Source of the DNA: Chrysomallon squamiferum
Lineage: Eukaryota; Mollusca; Gastropoda; Neomphalida; Peltospiridae
NCBI GenBank assembly: GCA_012295275.1
Contig: CM022675.1
Location: 3,669,246 to 3,733,245, forward strand
Direction of reading: 5' to 3'
Length of the DNA stretch: 64,000 bases
Each line of letters starts with the position of its first letter. The first letter of the stretch is position 1. This document shows positions 1 through 12,222 of this stretch, in pieces. The notes beneath the pieces were generated by a model. The model saw only the letters and a program-made list of their open reading frames with translations, made no database searches and had not been told where the DNA came from. A program made the translations under genes and the position numbers.

Positions 1-1752
1 CTAAACTACTGAAATATGCCCCAAACTTTGAGTAATAATTACTGTACAAAGTTTATTTTGAATTTTAGCCTCGATTCTAATTAGATTTTAAAGAGTTCTG
101 TTTGACAGAAAGCAGACGTCTTTTTGTAATACATGAAATAAACATAATTACTGCGGTAGATTTAATTCTCTCTAGACTTTATTCTCTTTCTTCAGTTATT
201 CGTCCTTCTACTGCAGCCTATATCAACTGCTATAATATATTGTGTTTATTAGATTATTTTTGTAATTCACTATTTTGTTGCAGCTGTTGTTAAACATTAA
301 TTCGTTTGACAGTGATTGAGAAGGAAAACTAAAGAATAAATAATACGTACAACCTGAAAACCTTTACAGTGGTTAGAAAATGCACTAGATATATCTGTGA
401 TGATTTATAGCGTATATTGTAGTCATTTATTGTTTAATTTAATAAATTTAATTATTTTGTAGTAGTAGAAGTAGTAGTTGTTGTTTAGTTTCGATATGTT
501 TTCTCGTTGGGAACATTTTCTCAGTGACATGAAGACAGTCTAGTATTCTTTTCTACGTGTTTATTTAGATCCGGGGATTCATGTCGGCCTTGACCAATCA
601 TCATATGAACAATTACCTAAAGAAGAAGAAGAAGAAAAAATATATATATAAAAAAATAATAATAATAATAAAAAAAAAAATAATAATAATTATAATAATG
701 TGAAAAGAAAATATACAAATAAATAAATAAATAAACATGAAAATAAATCAAGAAACTCTCTTTCACTGGTTGATAATAAGTAAAACAGCCGAAAATATAT
801 CATGGCAGATGGAATGTTTCTGTGTCTGTGTCTGTAAATGAGGCCAATGTCCCTAACTGTCTTAATTTAATGTATCGGCCTACGATTTAAAATATTTTGC
901 AGATTATGATGTCATTACAATTTCAACAGAAATCGACAGTTTTATATTATTTGTTATTTTATTTATTTATTTATTTATTATAGTACCCAAATCCTGTTTT
1001 TGTCGTACTTAATGCAAGTTGTACAACAGTCATTTTACTGATTGCTTTGCTAATAAATTTGTACTAAAGAATATTTAGTAACTCGTGTTTCCTTAAACAG
1101 ATTAAATCTGCTTGAGGAAACTCGTTGTTCATTGCCATTATTTAATCTTATCATTGTGACTAGTAATTTTAATGTATTTTTCTTATGGCTTCTGTCATTA
1201 GTCTTGTTATACTTTAACTGTCGTCTGCTATATTTTTACTGTCGCTGTCTGCTCTATTTTTTCACTGTCGTCGGCAAACAAAAAAATATCCAGTATAAGA
1301 AAAACTGAAAATACTGAAACAGAATTTTCCCCGAGGATTTTGGACAAGGGCCTATTGACCTGTATACAGTAAATCATTTTTTTGTAAACATTCACCGACC
1401 TGCGATGACCAAAGGACTGGTCGTTATGCAGTTCAGTGGTCTCTCGATATGAAAACGTATGATAAAGGCAGGAATCAATGAATTGGCTATTCGTTTGGGC
1501 TATTTTACAACTCGGCCATGTTCAAGCTTCATCAAAAACTATGATATGTGCTCTCCTAACTGCTCCTAACTGATAATAGTAGCACATTAGGAATGACAAC
1601 ACGTTTTCTCTCTAGTAACCTTGTCATTATAAAATAATAATAAAAATAATAATAATTCAAAAAAAAAAAAAAAAAAAAAAAACGACGAAAAAGGAAAATA
1701 GGAAGAAAGGCAGAAGCGCCTATGACATATTCAGATTTCATGATAATTCATT

Positions 1753-1753
1753 A

Positions 1754-1787
<34 letters not shown>
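1753..1787. repeat. (ATT)n microsatellite
   Basis: An uninterrupted ATT run directly beside the fold-back hairpin at 1793-1864. A poly-A tract lies just upstream, near 1659-1682. Confidence 0.9.
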
Positions 1788-1792
1788 TTTGA

Positions 1793-1864
1793 ATTTTTAT
1801 TTTGTATGTTTCTAAATATATGTATATATATCTATATATATTCAGAAACATACAAAATAAAAAT
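1793..1864. repeat. fold-back inverted repeat
   Basis: The arms at 1793-1813 and 1844-1864 are perfect 21-nt reverse complements. After one mismatch the pairing continues into the AT-rich centre, giving a hairpin of about 72 nt. It could be a tiny fold-back MITE or an extruding palindrome. A hairpin RNA is possible, but nothing shows that it is transcribed. Confidence 0.8.
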
Positions 1865-2002
1865 ACTTTCTATTTTATATATTTGTTTGTGCATGTAACA
1901 ACATTTTTCCGAAGTTGATACACTTCCCTCCCCAAAATGCCGGCAGGTATATAGAAATTTACTTAGTCATCAAATTTTGTCATTACTTACACAGATTGCA
2001 GG

Positions 2003-2050
2003 ATACATACATACATACATACATACATACATACATACATACATACATGC
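2003..2050. repeat. (ATAC)n microsatellite
   Basis: A tetranucleotide CATA/ATAC run, followed by a short GC-richer island at about 2070-2190. Confidence 0.9.
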
Positions 2051-2069
2051 ATACACCCACACTACATAC

Positions 2070-2190
2070 ATAACGACATGGGTGCCATACGTTCGAGTCT
2101 CGTCAGCGGCATCTGACGGGGTTTGTGACGTCGTGATTGGACTTTGTCCTCCTGCGCCAGTGCGTTCCCGAATATTGTCTACGTGCAGAG
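2070..2190. mobile_element. possible tRNA-derived SINE remnant
   Basis: This is a GC-richer island between microsatellites. It contains GTTCGAGTCT at 2091-2100, close to a Pol III box B, and a small CGTCAG/CTGACG hairpin just after it. No convincing box A or full cloverleaf was found, so this is only a weak SINE suggestion. Confidence 0.25.
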
Positions 2191-2508
2191 TCTAATCTGA
2201 CATACATAAGACAGAGAATATATACATAAAGAAATACATACATATATAAATAATATACACAGCCATCCATACATATATCCACCTATTATTATTTATATTT
2301 TCATATATAAATAGGTTTACGATAAATGTAAATATAGATATGTCGGTCGTTATGACAACAGAATACTTTAACCCTTTGACTCCTTTGTCTCGCGATCAGA
2401 GCCGGCAACAATAATAATTATCATATTATAATCAGCATTATTTATTTTGTCTAGTTGCAGAATATGAAACCATCTGTTTGTTTAGTTCGCTAGTGCAATG
2501 GAAAAGAC

Positions 2509-2510
<2 letters not shown>

Positions 2511-2556
<46 letters not shown>

Positions 2557-2605
2557 GGTAGTGGTAGTAGTAGTAGTAGTAATAATGGTGGTAGTAGTAT
2601 CAAAG
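2511..2605. repeat. (TTA)n then GTA-rich microsatellite
   Basis: A (TTA)n run at 2511-2555 passes into GTA/GTG triplets. Poly-Leu, poly-Val and poly-Asn frames read through it are artefacts. Confidence 0.9.
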
Positions 2606-3318
2606 GCACTTATATTCGTTAGTGCAATGAAAATGACGCTATTGTTATTAATATTAATTATACTTGAAGTAATTGTAGTAGTAGTTTGGCAATAGTACTG
2701 GTATAATAGCACTAGTAATAGCAAAAAAAAGTAGTAGTTGTAGTAGAAGTAGTAGGAGAAAGAGTAGTACTAATAGCAGTAATCGTAACAGTAAAATATT
2801 ATTTGTTGTAGGAATTTTAACAGATGTAATCATTGTTATTATTCTTCACGTCGTCCAGTTATTTAATATCTTTATTAAAAATGAGCAATGATTATATCGT
2901 TATGTTCGACAAGAAACTGGTTCTGCATAACAAATCGCTTCTCGGGCAAGTGACAACAGTTATTGTAAAAGCCGTGAACATCACAGAACAGCTGCGGTTT
3001 TTTTTTTTTCCATGCTGTGTACAAAATGGCGAATTTTCCTAGAGCTTTAAGGATGTGTGCACATTATTTTCACTATGCATTTGTCAATGCAGAAATTCTC
3101 GGAAATACTTCGCACTAAGCCGACAGTGATCGCAAGAATACGCTCCTTTTAAATACAGGACAAGGTCGATGTGATGACGTCACTGGATCGACCTCAATTT
3201 GAAAAGGTTCCCCCGTTAGTTTCCCGATCTAAGCAATTTCAGAAACTAATCCCCGCCCATCTGACGAGAGGATGTGACTAAAACTATATTTCCATACATT
3301 ATTTTTCACGTTCTAGAC

Positions 3319-3576
3319 CAGTCATGGGCAAAACAGCGGCCCGCGTGGCTATTTGAGTTGCCGCCTAATTACACAAGCAAAATAACGTTAATTCAAATTT
3401 TATAAAATGTCTATTTTGTATCTACTAATATACTAAAACACATGTATTATTTTTTTTTAAATTATTATAACTGTTCCTGAAGTAAATAAAAATGAAAAAT
3501 TTCTTAAAATAAACTCGCCTGAAGATGAGACATGTCTCATGTGGCCTGCTTCTCGAAAAAATGTTGCCCATGCCTG
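3319..3576. mobile_element. non-autonomous hAT-type MITE (258 bp)
   Basis: The left end is CAGTCATGGGCAA at 3319-3331 and the right end is TTGCCCATGCCTG at 3564-3576, inverted repeats matching at 12 of 13 positions. They are flanked by an 8-bp near-duplication, TTCTAGAC at 3311-3318 and TTCTGGAC at 3577-3584 (7/8). CAG...CTG ends, an 8-bp target duplication and a subterminal GGCCCGC motif are typical of hAT elements. No transposase frame is present. The other possibility is a chance inverted repeat, which the matching target duplication makes unlikely. Confidence 0.82.
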
Positions 3577-4204
3577 TTCTGGACAATTTCATCGAAGTTA
3601 TGTGTGCATTTAAAGAAAGGAAAAAACAAAAACAGAAATAATGATGTCATCTCTTTAAAGCTTAATACGTTCGTTATTCTCCCATTTAAACCGATTGCAT
3701 CACAATAATACTAGACCAAAGTTTCTGTAGATGATGTGGGCTTCTTCTCGATTCGGTAGCTATAACTTTACTAAATACGTAATTACTGCTTACTGATGGT
3801 CTCAGCAAATCGACCTTTCAAAACGTACTTTTCAAACACCGAAAGTTTAAGCCCGCCTGCCTTGAACATGTAAAAATTTGGGTCGTCTGCTCATGATGGT
3901 GACATTTTAATGGAAAATTAATTAGTTAAAAAAGAGGTTACTGGTTTGTTAGGTATAGAGAACGTTTTAAAAAAGATCAAGAATAATGTGCTGAACTGAT
4001 GTTAGACATAACACATCACAGGTTTAAATCTCCTGTACCATACGTCCCAAGCCACGTTTATCTTAGATGTCCATGGGAAGGTGAAGACAGACGTATCTTC
4101 CTGCTAACCAAAAAATGAATAGATGCATGAACACAGATTTCCTCTCGCATTATCTTTTTTTTTTTTAAATATATTATTAATTAATTAATTAATTAATTAA
4201 TATG

Positions 4205-4205
<1 letters not shown>

Positions 4206-4240
<35 letters not shown>
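4206..4240. repeat. (ATT)n microsatellite
   Basis: It is preceded by TTAA repeats at about 4179-4205 and continues into the duplicated segment at 4225-4314. Confidence 0.9.
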
Positions 4241-4242
<2 letters not shown>

Positions 4243-4314
4243 TACAATGCCATTATCATAGAAAAAAAAAAAAATGTCATAACGTTAAATAAAATATTTC
4301 TTTCTTCTGATCCT
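4225..4314 (+). repeat. dispersed repeat, copy 1
   Basis: About 90 bp, from an ATT tract through CATACAATGCCATTATCATA to CTTCTGATCCT. It recurs in the same orientation at 6003-6092 with few differences. It may be a fragment of an unidentified interspersed repeat. Confidence 0.75.
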
Positions 4315-6002
4315 GCCTTTATCGCTATTCGAACCCAGATCCTACTAGGATTTGAATGCAGCGCTGTTGCCTGATTTGATCCGAGATCTCATTAAACAAA
4401 CAGGTCTGAAAATGAATTATTCTGTAAAAACAGTAAGACCGCGTATTTCTAATTACATTTAGACTCGTTTTCATTGCAAGTTCTCCTACCGATCTATATT
4501 ATTCCAAAACCTGTATTTGGACGAGTCCATTATTAACTGAGGTGAGATGGGATTTCGATATATTTAGGCGACTCGTGAAAGGAACAGAAACGGTTGCTCG
4601 GTGTCGGAACGCTTAATGTTGAGAGAACACAACTGTATAAACAAGAATTCGATTTACCTTGTCCAAAATGATAAAATTATGTTTTGTTTCAAACAACAAC
4701 AAAAAGATCCTATGTGTTATAAACCTCTATGATGAGCTTTAGCGACGTAAAAAAAAAGAAAAAAAAAGAAGAAAAAAGTGATAATGAGGACTCTAATTGC
4801 AACAGCTTGGTTAAGTGGATTGCGGGCAGCTAAATTTATTTCTCTCTCTGAAATTATTTAACGATAATTACAAATCTAAAAATATTGACAATGCATTACG
4901 AATGATGACATACATTAATTTTATTTTTGAATCTCACAACCATTATTCTATAATTTAATCTATTTAAATATATATATCCAGCAACAAAGCAGCTTTTACC
5001 TGTACTAAACTATTTTCTGAGCCCTGGTTGGAACGTGTTATTACCCACTGACAAAATGTTGGTACTATTGAGAATTTAATGATTTATTATAGACATATGT
5101 TTCAAGTTATTCTTTATTGCCTGAAGTAAAAGTAATTTATTTCCATCATTTAAACTTTCAAATAATATAGTCTAAAATTGTTTTATGAATTAAATATATG
5201 GTAATAACAATTTTTAAATTAATTTTGTTCTTAAATGCTGTTTGCCAGCTTTAGAAAAGTGTGTGTCCTTCTGTAGGCCATTTGTTCCAGTTGACTAAGA
5301 ATTTAGTTAAAAAAAACGTGAGATCATAGCTTGAGATAGTTTGCAGGGGAAGCATTGCTTAGAGCAGACACAAAACAATGAATTTATAAATAGTTCTCAT
5401 GTCACACATGGTCTTTAGAATTAAAACAAATCTTTGTTCCATAATGTATGATATTGTCTCGCAGTAAGAATATTTTGTACAAGAAACGTAACTGACCTTT
5501 GGTGAACTATTTACAAAACAAATGAGATATTATGATATGCCTACTCATGTTACCTGGGATATTTGTTATATTATGAATAAATATTAAGAAGGGTTAGAAT
5601 GTAAGGAAGTAAGTAATGAAGGGTCCTAGGATCAACTCTCTTCACTGCAACCATTTCATCATTTCCATTCAAACCAACATCCCATGACTGGTTTATTCAA
5701 GTCTGTGTTGTTTTTGCTGTCGGTGAAGCTACCTATAAAAGATTCCTTACTGCTAATCAGAAAAAGAATAATCCTCATACCTAGCCTGTTTTGTTCTTAA
5801 CCACAAGCATAAATAATTCTAAATTTAAAATGTGTCGAATGTTTTGTTAACATAAATTGACATCTGTGAGATTTATAACGGCCATGAAGTCCTTAAACAG
5901 ATAACAACTGGTAAAAGTAGATTAAATAAAATATTTCTTTTATCATCAAGAAATCTATAACAAAGTTCCAACTAATTTTGAGGTCTGTAAAGAATAAAAT
6001 GT

Positions 6003-6092
6003 ATTATTATTATTATTCATACAATGCCATTATCATAGATATATAAAAAAATGTCATAACGTTAAATAAAATATTTCTTTCTTCTGATCCTA
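6003..6092 (+). repeat. dispersed repeat, copy 2
   Basis: The second copy of the 4225-4314 segment, about 1.78 kb downstream. Both copies begin in an ATT run and share the same right part, ending in CTTCTGATCCT. Confidence 0.75.
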
Positions 6093-9000
6093 CATTTAAA
6101 GCAATGCTTCAGTATATTTTAATTTTTATTATCATCACGAGTTTAAAAATGACTTTATGATTGGCTAACAGTAAACAAGTTACCATATGTTTTGACCAAC
6201 TGAACTTTGAATTTATTTTCTTCATTTTATAAAATTATTACCCAGTGTTTAATGTATTCTGTCTGCCAGACAGCACGCAATAAGGAAGTGAAACATCATT
6301 TCAAGTAAGCGTTAATTTTTTATTTTTTTTATTTTTATTTATAGCATGGATGGATGCAAGTCACAAAGATCTAAGCAGGGAGTAGTCATAAAACTTTCTG
6401 TCGGATATATTTATCTGCAGATTCATGAAAAATATTCAAGCAGAACTATATAGAAATGTTTTCATAAAATTATCAGATGCAAATGACATGATTCATCTGC
6501 AGGTTGCTCTCGTCAAAATCAACATTTGTGGCTCCGTATCAGAACAGTGGTGTATATTTTAGTACCAGAAATATACTAAATTACTGAAACAGCTTGTAAT
6601 TAGTTTAAAATTCAGACTGTATAACTATTCAAAATATGTGTCCAACAAATCTTTAAGTTTGCAGAAGGCAAAAATATAAACCTAAAATTAGTTTAACGTC
6701 CACCATTATCTCATTCTTTTATATGAATTGTTAAAGTTGGCCTAAAATAAAGTTAAAAGTCTGAATTCTGGGTTAAAAAGTTACTTACTGGGCATGTTAA
6801 ACATTTGCCCATGTTTATTAAGATGGAAATAATTGAGTGAGAATGTTCTGAGCAGTAACTTGTGACAAAACAGATCTTGTTTTCTATAAAAAAAAATATA
6901 CCCAATAATTTTTTTTTTTACAAAAATACATCTAATTAAACCTGCTGATGACTAAAATTTTCAGTTTCTACAGTTGTTTATTTTCTAAAAGACTGCTTCA
7001 TCTACCAATCACTGCTAAAATTCAAACTTTTTTAAAATTTCTGTGTAGAAGAAGAAATAGCTGAAAAATAAACTTGTAAAATCTGAACATTTCAGGTCAC
7101 TTGGACTGGCCAAAAATATTTTTGTCTTCTGACAACAGCCATTTCCCAGCCCAGTGTTGTAGAAATTAATTTACTTAATATACCCAGCAACAGACTGATA
7201 ATACTGTTAGTAATCTGAACATGTCACTGTTTTTTTTAAATCTGATATATTTATATTGCATCAGTGACCATAACCTGTGACGAGATATTTGAGAAATACG
7301 TCACAAAATTCTCTTCCTCCACAGTAACATATATAATATTTGAAAGATACACTGTTAGTTTACTTTTCTTACCTAACCTCATACAAGACTATTATTAAAT
7401 ACAACTTAAAAACAACCAGCTATTCCACATCACAGTAAACTGTAACTGGCAATGAACTGTGGCTTAATCTAAGTGGACAACACAAGGTCAAAAGAGTTGC
7501 TTCCCTTTATAGTACATTCTCACACTAGGCAACCAAACAAAAAAAAAGTTTATAAAATTTAAAAAAATGAAGGGAAAAACAAGAGAGAAGATAAAGTTCT
7601 GTAATATAACAATGTATATTAAAAAACAAACAAAAAAAACCCAAAACTTTTTCTTCATTTTTTAAAAACATTTTCAGTACACAAATGCCAGTTTTGACCA
7701 AAATCTGAAGTTTAGTCCATTTCCAAGTACATTTTATTTAAAATAAGTAAGAAATAAAAAATATTTTAATAAAGAAATAAAATAATGAACACAACACCAA
7801 ATTGATTGCTTTTTTTTTTCACAAAAAGTTTAATACATTTTTTACAATATTTTTTTCAGTTTTAATGCCATTTTTTTAAACATTTTGCAGTAACATACTG
7901 AGGAAGTTATATAATAATAAGAATAATAATTAAAATATAATTAGTTTACAAAAAAATAAGAATATCTGCTTTTGACATTTCAGTATAGTAGCAATTACTA
8001 GGAATATTAAAACAAATTTTATTTCTTGTCACACATTACCAAAATGTTATTTTCTAAAACAAATTTTGCTTTATATTTGCAAACCCCACCCCCTTTTTAT
8101 TTGTACCCATTGGAGGATCAACTCTGGACTGAGGGATCATCTCTTTTCTAATATTTCAAAGGTTACTTTCTCATCTAATCATTATACAAAACATTTAATA
8201 TATGGAGACCATAAGAAAAATTGTTTTCTAATTTATTGATTTATTATTAACATATTTCAAGAGTTTCAGAATAATCTGTCATTACCTTTGTACAAATACC
8301 TATCTATCTTTCTTCACTAGATATCACACAGTTTAATATTTCATATTAATTTATTTCTTAGGAAGAACACCAACATTTAATTATTTTTAAATGTGAGGTA
8401 TTATTTTAGAAAAACCACATCGAATGTTTGCTTTGTTGCATTTTTTGTTTTCTTTTCTAACCAGTATCTTTAGTCGAAGCATTATATTATGCAGATATGC
8501 ATTTGCATTTGTTCAGTTTACTGATAAACAACAAATTTCCATTAAAATTATTCGGACAAATAAAAATAAAAAAATATTGGAAAAAACAAACTGATTACTG
8601 AATGCTGCCATCTTTTCTGACAATATCCAACTGAGATAAGAGATCTTATTTTAGAGATAAATATAGATAAGTATACTGTTAATTTCTGTAAGAAAGAAAA
8701 AATATATATTACTAATAAACAATAAAAAAAAAATGAAATAAATTTTAATAATCTGTAAATAAAAAAAGTTGATATTCTAAATAACCGCTTACTTTAAAGC
8801 ATTTTTGACTCTTTTTCAGATTTAATTTTATTTTTTAATTTTTTTTTTTGCAACTGTAAATGGTTGCTTTTTTTTTTTTCTCTAAATATTTTATAGAACA
8901 ATAGAGAATAACAACAACAAGGATAAAAATCTCCTACATGCCTACAATAATATTTCATCAAATTGAAAAAGGAAAGACAGTGGCAATAAATTTCCACAAA

Positions 9001-9693
9001 TATGTGCATATAAATTTGTAAAAAAATAATTTCAATTGGCTATAAATGCAAAAAGAAAACGACTTACTTACACATTTAATAAATGAGACCTGATTTTGTA
9101 TTTCACTCGCAGTTGAACATGATAACAGTGCCATCTTGGAATGATACATATTAAAATATTTTATGCACATAATTTGCTTTACAATCTTGACATCAAATTC
9201 TTTCCCTTTTCAAATTATTCTCAAATCAAATGCAACAACAAAATGCCCTGGACAATGTAGTAACAAACAAGTGTGACTGTATGTATGTATGTATGTATTA
9301 TGAAGAAACTAAATGAAGTGTAACCCAAGATGAACTCCCCTCCAAGAATCGGTGGTTATACCACTTGCCAACTTTGGAAGACAATATGATCTATAGGGTA
9401 ACTTGATTACAAATATACGATTTTTGTTTTGTTTTATACAAACGTTTTTGGAGAGAGAAAAATACATGTCACATTACTAGTCTTTAACAAATACGAAGTG
9501 TTACTAAATGAACATTTGTAACACAAGTGAATTATGTATTATAGCATTTACAACTGTCTTACAATAATCACTGAAAACCTGTCACCCTCATCCAATAATG
9601 GATCAAACCGTTATGCCAAAAGTCGGTCAATTCCGTAGAGGTTGGTCTTGATTTTTCGGGTGTCAACAAAACACTGTCGATGCCGAGATGTAC

Positions 9694-10533
9694 TTACGTC
9701 CTCGCCTGCAGTCGATTCATTTTTAATTTTAATTCATTGTTTTCTTCTCTAAGCAGTTTTATTTCATCCGAAATGCCATCAACCCCACTGACATCCAACC
9801 GATCGTCTCCACTGCTGCTACCACCACAAGAACTGTCACTTTGGGTTTTTAAAGATTTGTATTCCGCAAGCTTACGTTCCAAACTTTCAACTTTTCTCTC
9901 CATTGCTAAATACTCGGCGATTAACTGTTCTTTTGTCATAGTCTGCAGTCGCTCGGCGTTTATATTGTCGTAAGTTTCAGAAAATTCTTTTGCTAAAAAC
10001 ATGTCACCTTCATCTTCGGGCGACTCGTAGGACCGTTCATCCGAGCTGTCGGCACCCATACTTCCAAGAGAACCATCTTTTCCACTTGGGCGTTTGTTAT
10101 TCACATCCTCAACCTGCGATTTTAAATCAGGTGATGCTTCGCAGTTTATGTGATCATCAATCAAAAACTGTGTTGTGTTGTAAGGTGCTACTGGATGACC
10201 TGATGCAAATGCTTTTTGTCTTTTTATATTTGCCTGCTCTGTCTCTCGATCTTCAAGTTCTTTTCTTTCTGGCCAGGTTAATTTGTTGTATGGTTTCCAC
10301 TTCCGATGATTTAGTCCTCCCTTGTGTTTGCCTCGACGTCGTTTTTTCTTTTTTCCAGCTGGACAGTTTGTACTATCCGAGTCTGTTCCGTCCTGCGCCT
10401 CACAATCAACTCCGGTTTGTTTAGATTCGAGATCTCCATCATTAGACCTGTTAAATTCGTATTTGTCACTTTGGTAACAAAAGTCATTTTCACTTTTGTC
10501 ATCAATGTCAACCGTTGAAAATTCCACTTCCAT
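9694..10533 (-). CDS. HEXIM: HEXIM family P-TEFb inhibitor
   Basis: HEXIM binds 7SK snRNA and then inhibits CDK9-cyclin T (P-TEFb) in the nucleus, restraining Pol II elongation. The open exon gives 279 aa from the first in-frame ATG at 10533. A longer reading would need a GTG two codons upstream. In order it shows an acidic N-terminus, a basic RNA-binding/NLS stretch KKKKRRRGKHKGG (61-73), a WKPYNKLTW block (79-87), the hallmark PYNTTQFL motif (117-124), an acidic region (about 140-180), FSETYD (184-189) and a C-terminal leucine-rich dimerising coiled coil (about 195-277). Vertebrate HEXIM1 is also encoded in one exon and is longer (359 aa), mainly at the N-terminus. The stop codon lies inside an ACGTAAGT donor-like sequence, so the true C-terminus may be spliced and slightly different. 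HEXIM1 versus HEXIM2 is not meaningful here. Confidence 0.95.
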   Translation of the reverse strand: MEVEFSTVDIDDKSENDFCYQSDKYEFNRSNDGDLESKQTGVDCEAQDGTDSDSTNCPAGKKKKRRRGKHKGGLNHRKWKPYNKLTWPERKELEDRETEQANIKRQKAFASGHPVAPYNTTQFLIDDHINCEASPDLKSQVEDVNNKRPSGKDGSLGSMGADSSDERSYESPEDEGDMFLAKEFSETYDNINAERLQTMTKEQLIAEYLAMERKVESLERKLAEYKSLKTQSDSSCGGSSSGDDRLDVSGVDGISDEIKLLREENNELKLKMNRLQART

Positions 10534-10900
10534 CGTCACTTGGATTCCAGTAAAAATCTATCTTGCCGGTTACAGTATAATGATAATGACCAAATGTCTG
10601 ACTTCTCATCATAAGCGAGAATACTTCTTTGCCAGCTATTTGGCTGACTGACAACCTGCACACGCGAGGTTCATTATTTATAGTGCACCAGTCAGTGTTC
10701 TTTCGCGATACAACATAAACACCCCATATCGAAAATCCGACATATTTGTATATTTCTAGACACTTGCACGTCGAACTTTGCTTATTATACAAATTATTAA
10801 CAATGTTTCTATGTTGTCTCCTGTCAGATAATTACGAATACTCTTTACTTTTTCAAAATCAACCTAAATTATGTGAATGAAATTTATTATAGTATTCATC
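10534..10900 (-). promoter_or_regulatory. probable HEXIM 5'UTR and promoter
   Basis: This stretch directly upstream of the HEXIM start is richer in GC and CpG than the surrounding DNA (for example CACGCGAGG and TCGCGATAC). In the reading frame of the gene a stop lies 21 nt upstream of the GTG, so the coding region does not extend further. No TATA box or start site can be assigned. Confidence 0.4.
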
Positions 10901-12158
10901 CGCGAAGAAAACAGATTTCCAAGAGAGTTAACTCTATCTGCGGTCATGCTTGTCAGCTATAAATAATTTTCTTTCCTTTAGCTGTATTGTGTTTAACCGT
11001 ACTCGTCTACTCCAGTCACTTCTGCTATTACTACTACTACTACTACAACAACTACTACAAATAATAATAATTATAAATAAATAAATAAAAACAACATAAA
11101 CAAAAACAAAAACAAAACAGATATTAATTACGTTTATTATTATTCTTTCCTAAAAAGCGACTCTTATAATTTAAATCTACAATAGTAAAAATAACTGATC
11201 GTAATACAAAATTATAGTAGTGGTTATTTGGAGTAGGAGCAACAGTAATAGTAGCAATAGTATACTTATAGCAATAAAATGTAGAAATAACATTCATTTT
11301 TTAATATTCTTTCTCATGTTTTAAGAGCTCGAGTTAAAGTACATACAAATACGTGGGGCATGCCTGATACATAAGTATGATGTTATTTATTTTGATATTT
11401 TTGGTAATTATAAATATTCTATTATGAATTGTGGGGGTGGGGGAAATGTATTTCCGTCTAAATAACGCCTTGGTAAGATATGGTTTATCAGCTTAATGTT
11501 TGTTTGTAGGGTCTATATTTAGATGTAGATTTTAAATGCTAACCCCTAGCGTTAACACCATTAAAAGTTTCAATATAATTTGTTTGAAAACTAATAATGA
11601 AATTGGATATCTGTTTTCTTGTCTTGAATTTGAAACCACGTTCCAATAATCTAATAACTCAAACCATGAATAACAGCCCTCAAAATATATAATTTAAAAA
11701 AAAAAAAATAATAATTAAATAAAAAAAAATTAATGACCAAACAAAAACTCAAAAAAACAACAACCAAAAAAAAAAAAAAAATAAAAAAAATAAATACATA
11801 AATAAAAAAAATAAATAATAAATAAATAAATAAAAATAAATTAAGAATTTAAAAAATTTTAAATTTAAAAAAATAAAAATTTAAATTCCCGATTGGAAAT
11901 CCTGCCCATTAAAAATTTCCTCCTTCATTTTGAAACTAAGGAAAAATGAACGAAAAATAGCTTAGTCATGTTTCTTATTCTCCTTCCCTATGAGAAATTT
12001 TTAGAAAATGAAACTATAAATAAGTATTTACAAAAGCGCTTCGAAAAAGGTTACACAAGACACTTTATTATTCTTTCATTCACAATACAATATTTTCTGG
12101 ACGATAAAATATCTACTTATTCACTTTATATGAAATAAACCATGACATAAATTACGAT

Positions 12159-12203
<45 letters not shown>

Positions 12204-12222
12204 AATAATAATAATAATAAAA
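12159..12222. repeat. (AAC)n-(AAT)n microsatellite
   Basis: An ACA triplet run changes to ATA triplets. Confidence 0.9.

Larger units (their letters stand above)
1..9690. other. gene-free left flank
   Basis: No reading frame here looks like a conserved protein. The open frames are short and mostly run through simple repeats. The stretch holds ATT, ATAC and AAT microsatellites, poly-A tracts, a hAT-type MITE, a fold-back hairpin and a dispersed duplicated segment, which are listed separately. The part nearest HEXIM, roughly 8.8-9.69 kb, may be HEXIM 3'UTR or a 3' intron. Distant exons of a gene starting outside the window cannot be excluded. Confidence 0.6.

Noticed and set aside
3980-4130. 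AGGTTTAAATCTC as box B of a SINE
   Set aside because: Only one degenerate Pol III word was found, with no other tRNA-like features.
4320-4400. GGGTTCGAATAGC on - as a tRNA or SINE box B
   Set aside because: There is a box B match but no box A at the right distance and no cloverleaf. It is too weak to list as an element.
9990-10424. 144-aa + strand frame opposite HEXIM
   Set aside because: It is a shadow of HEXIM on the other strand. HEXIM shows family motifs and this frame shows none.
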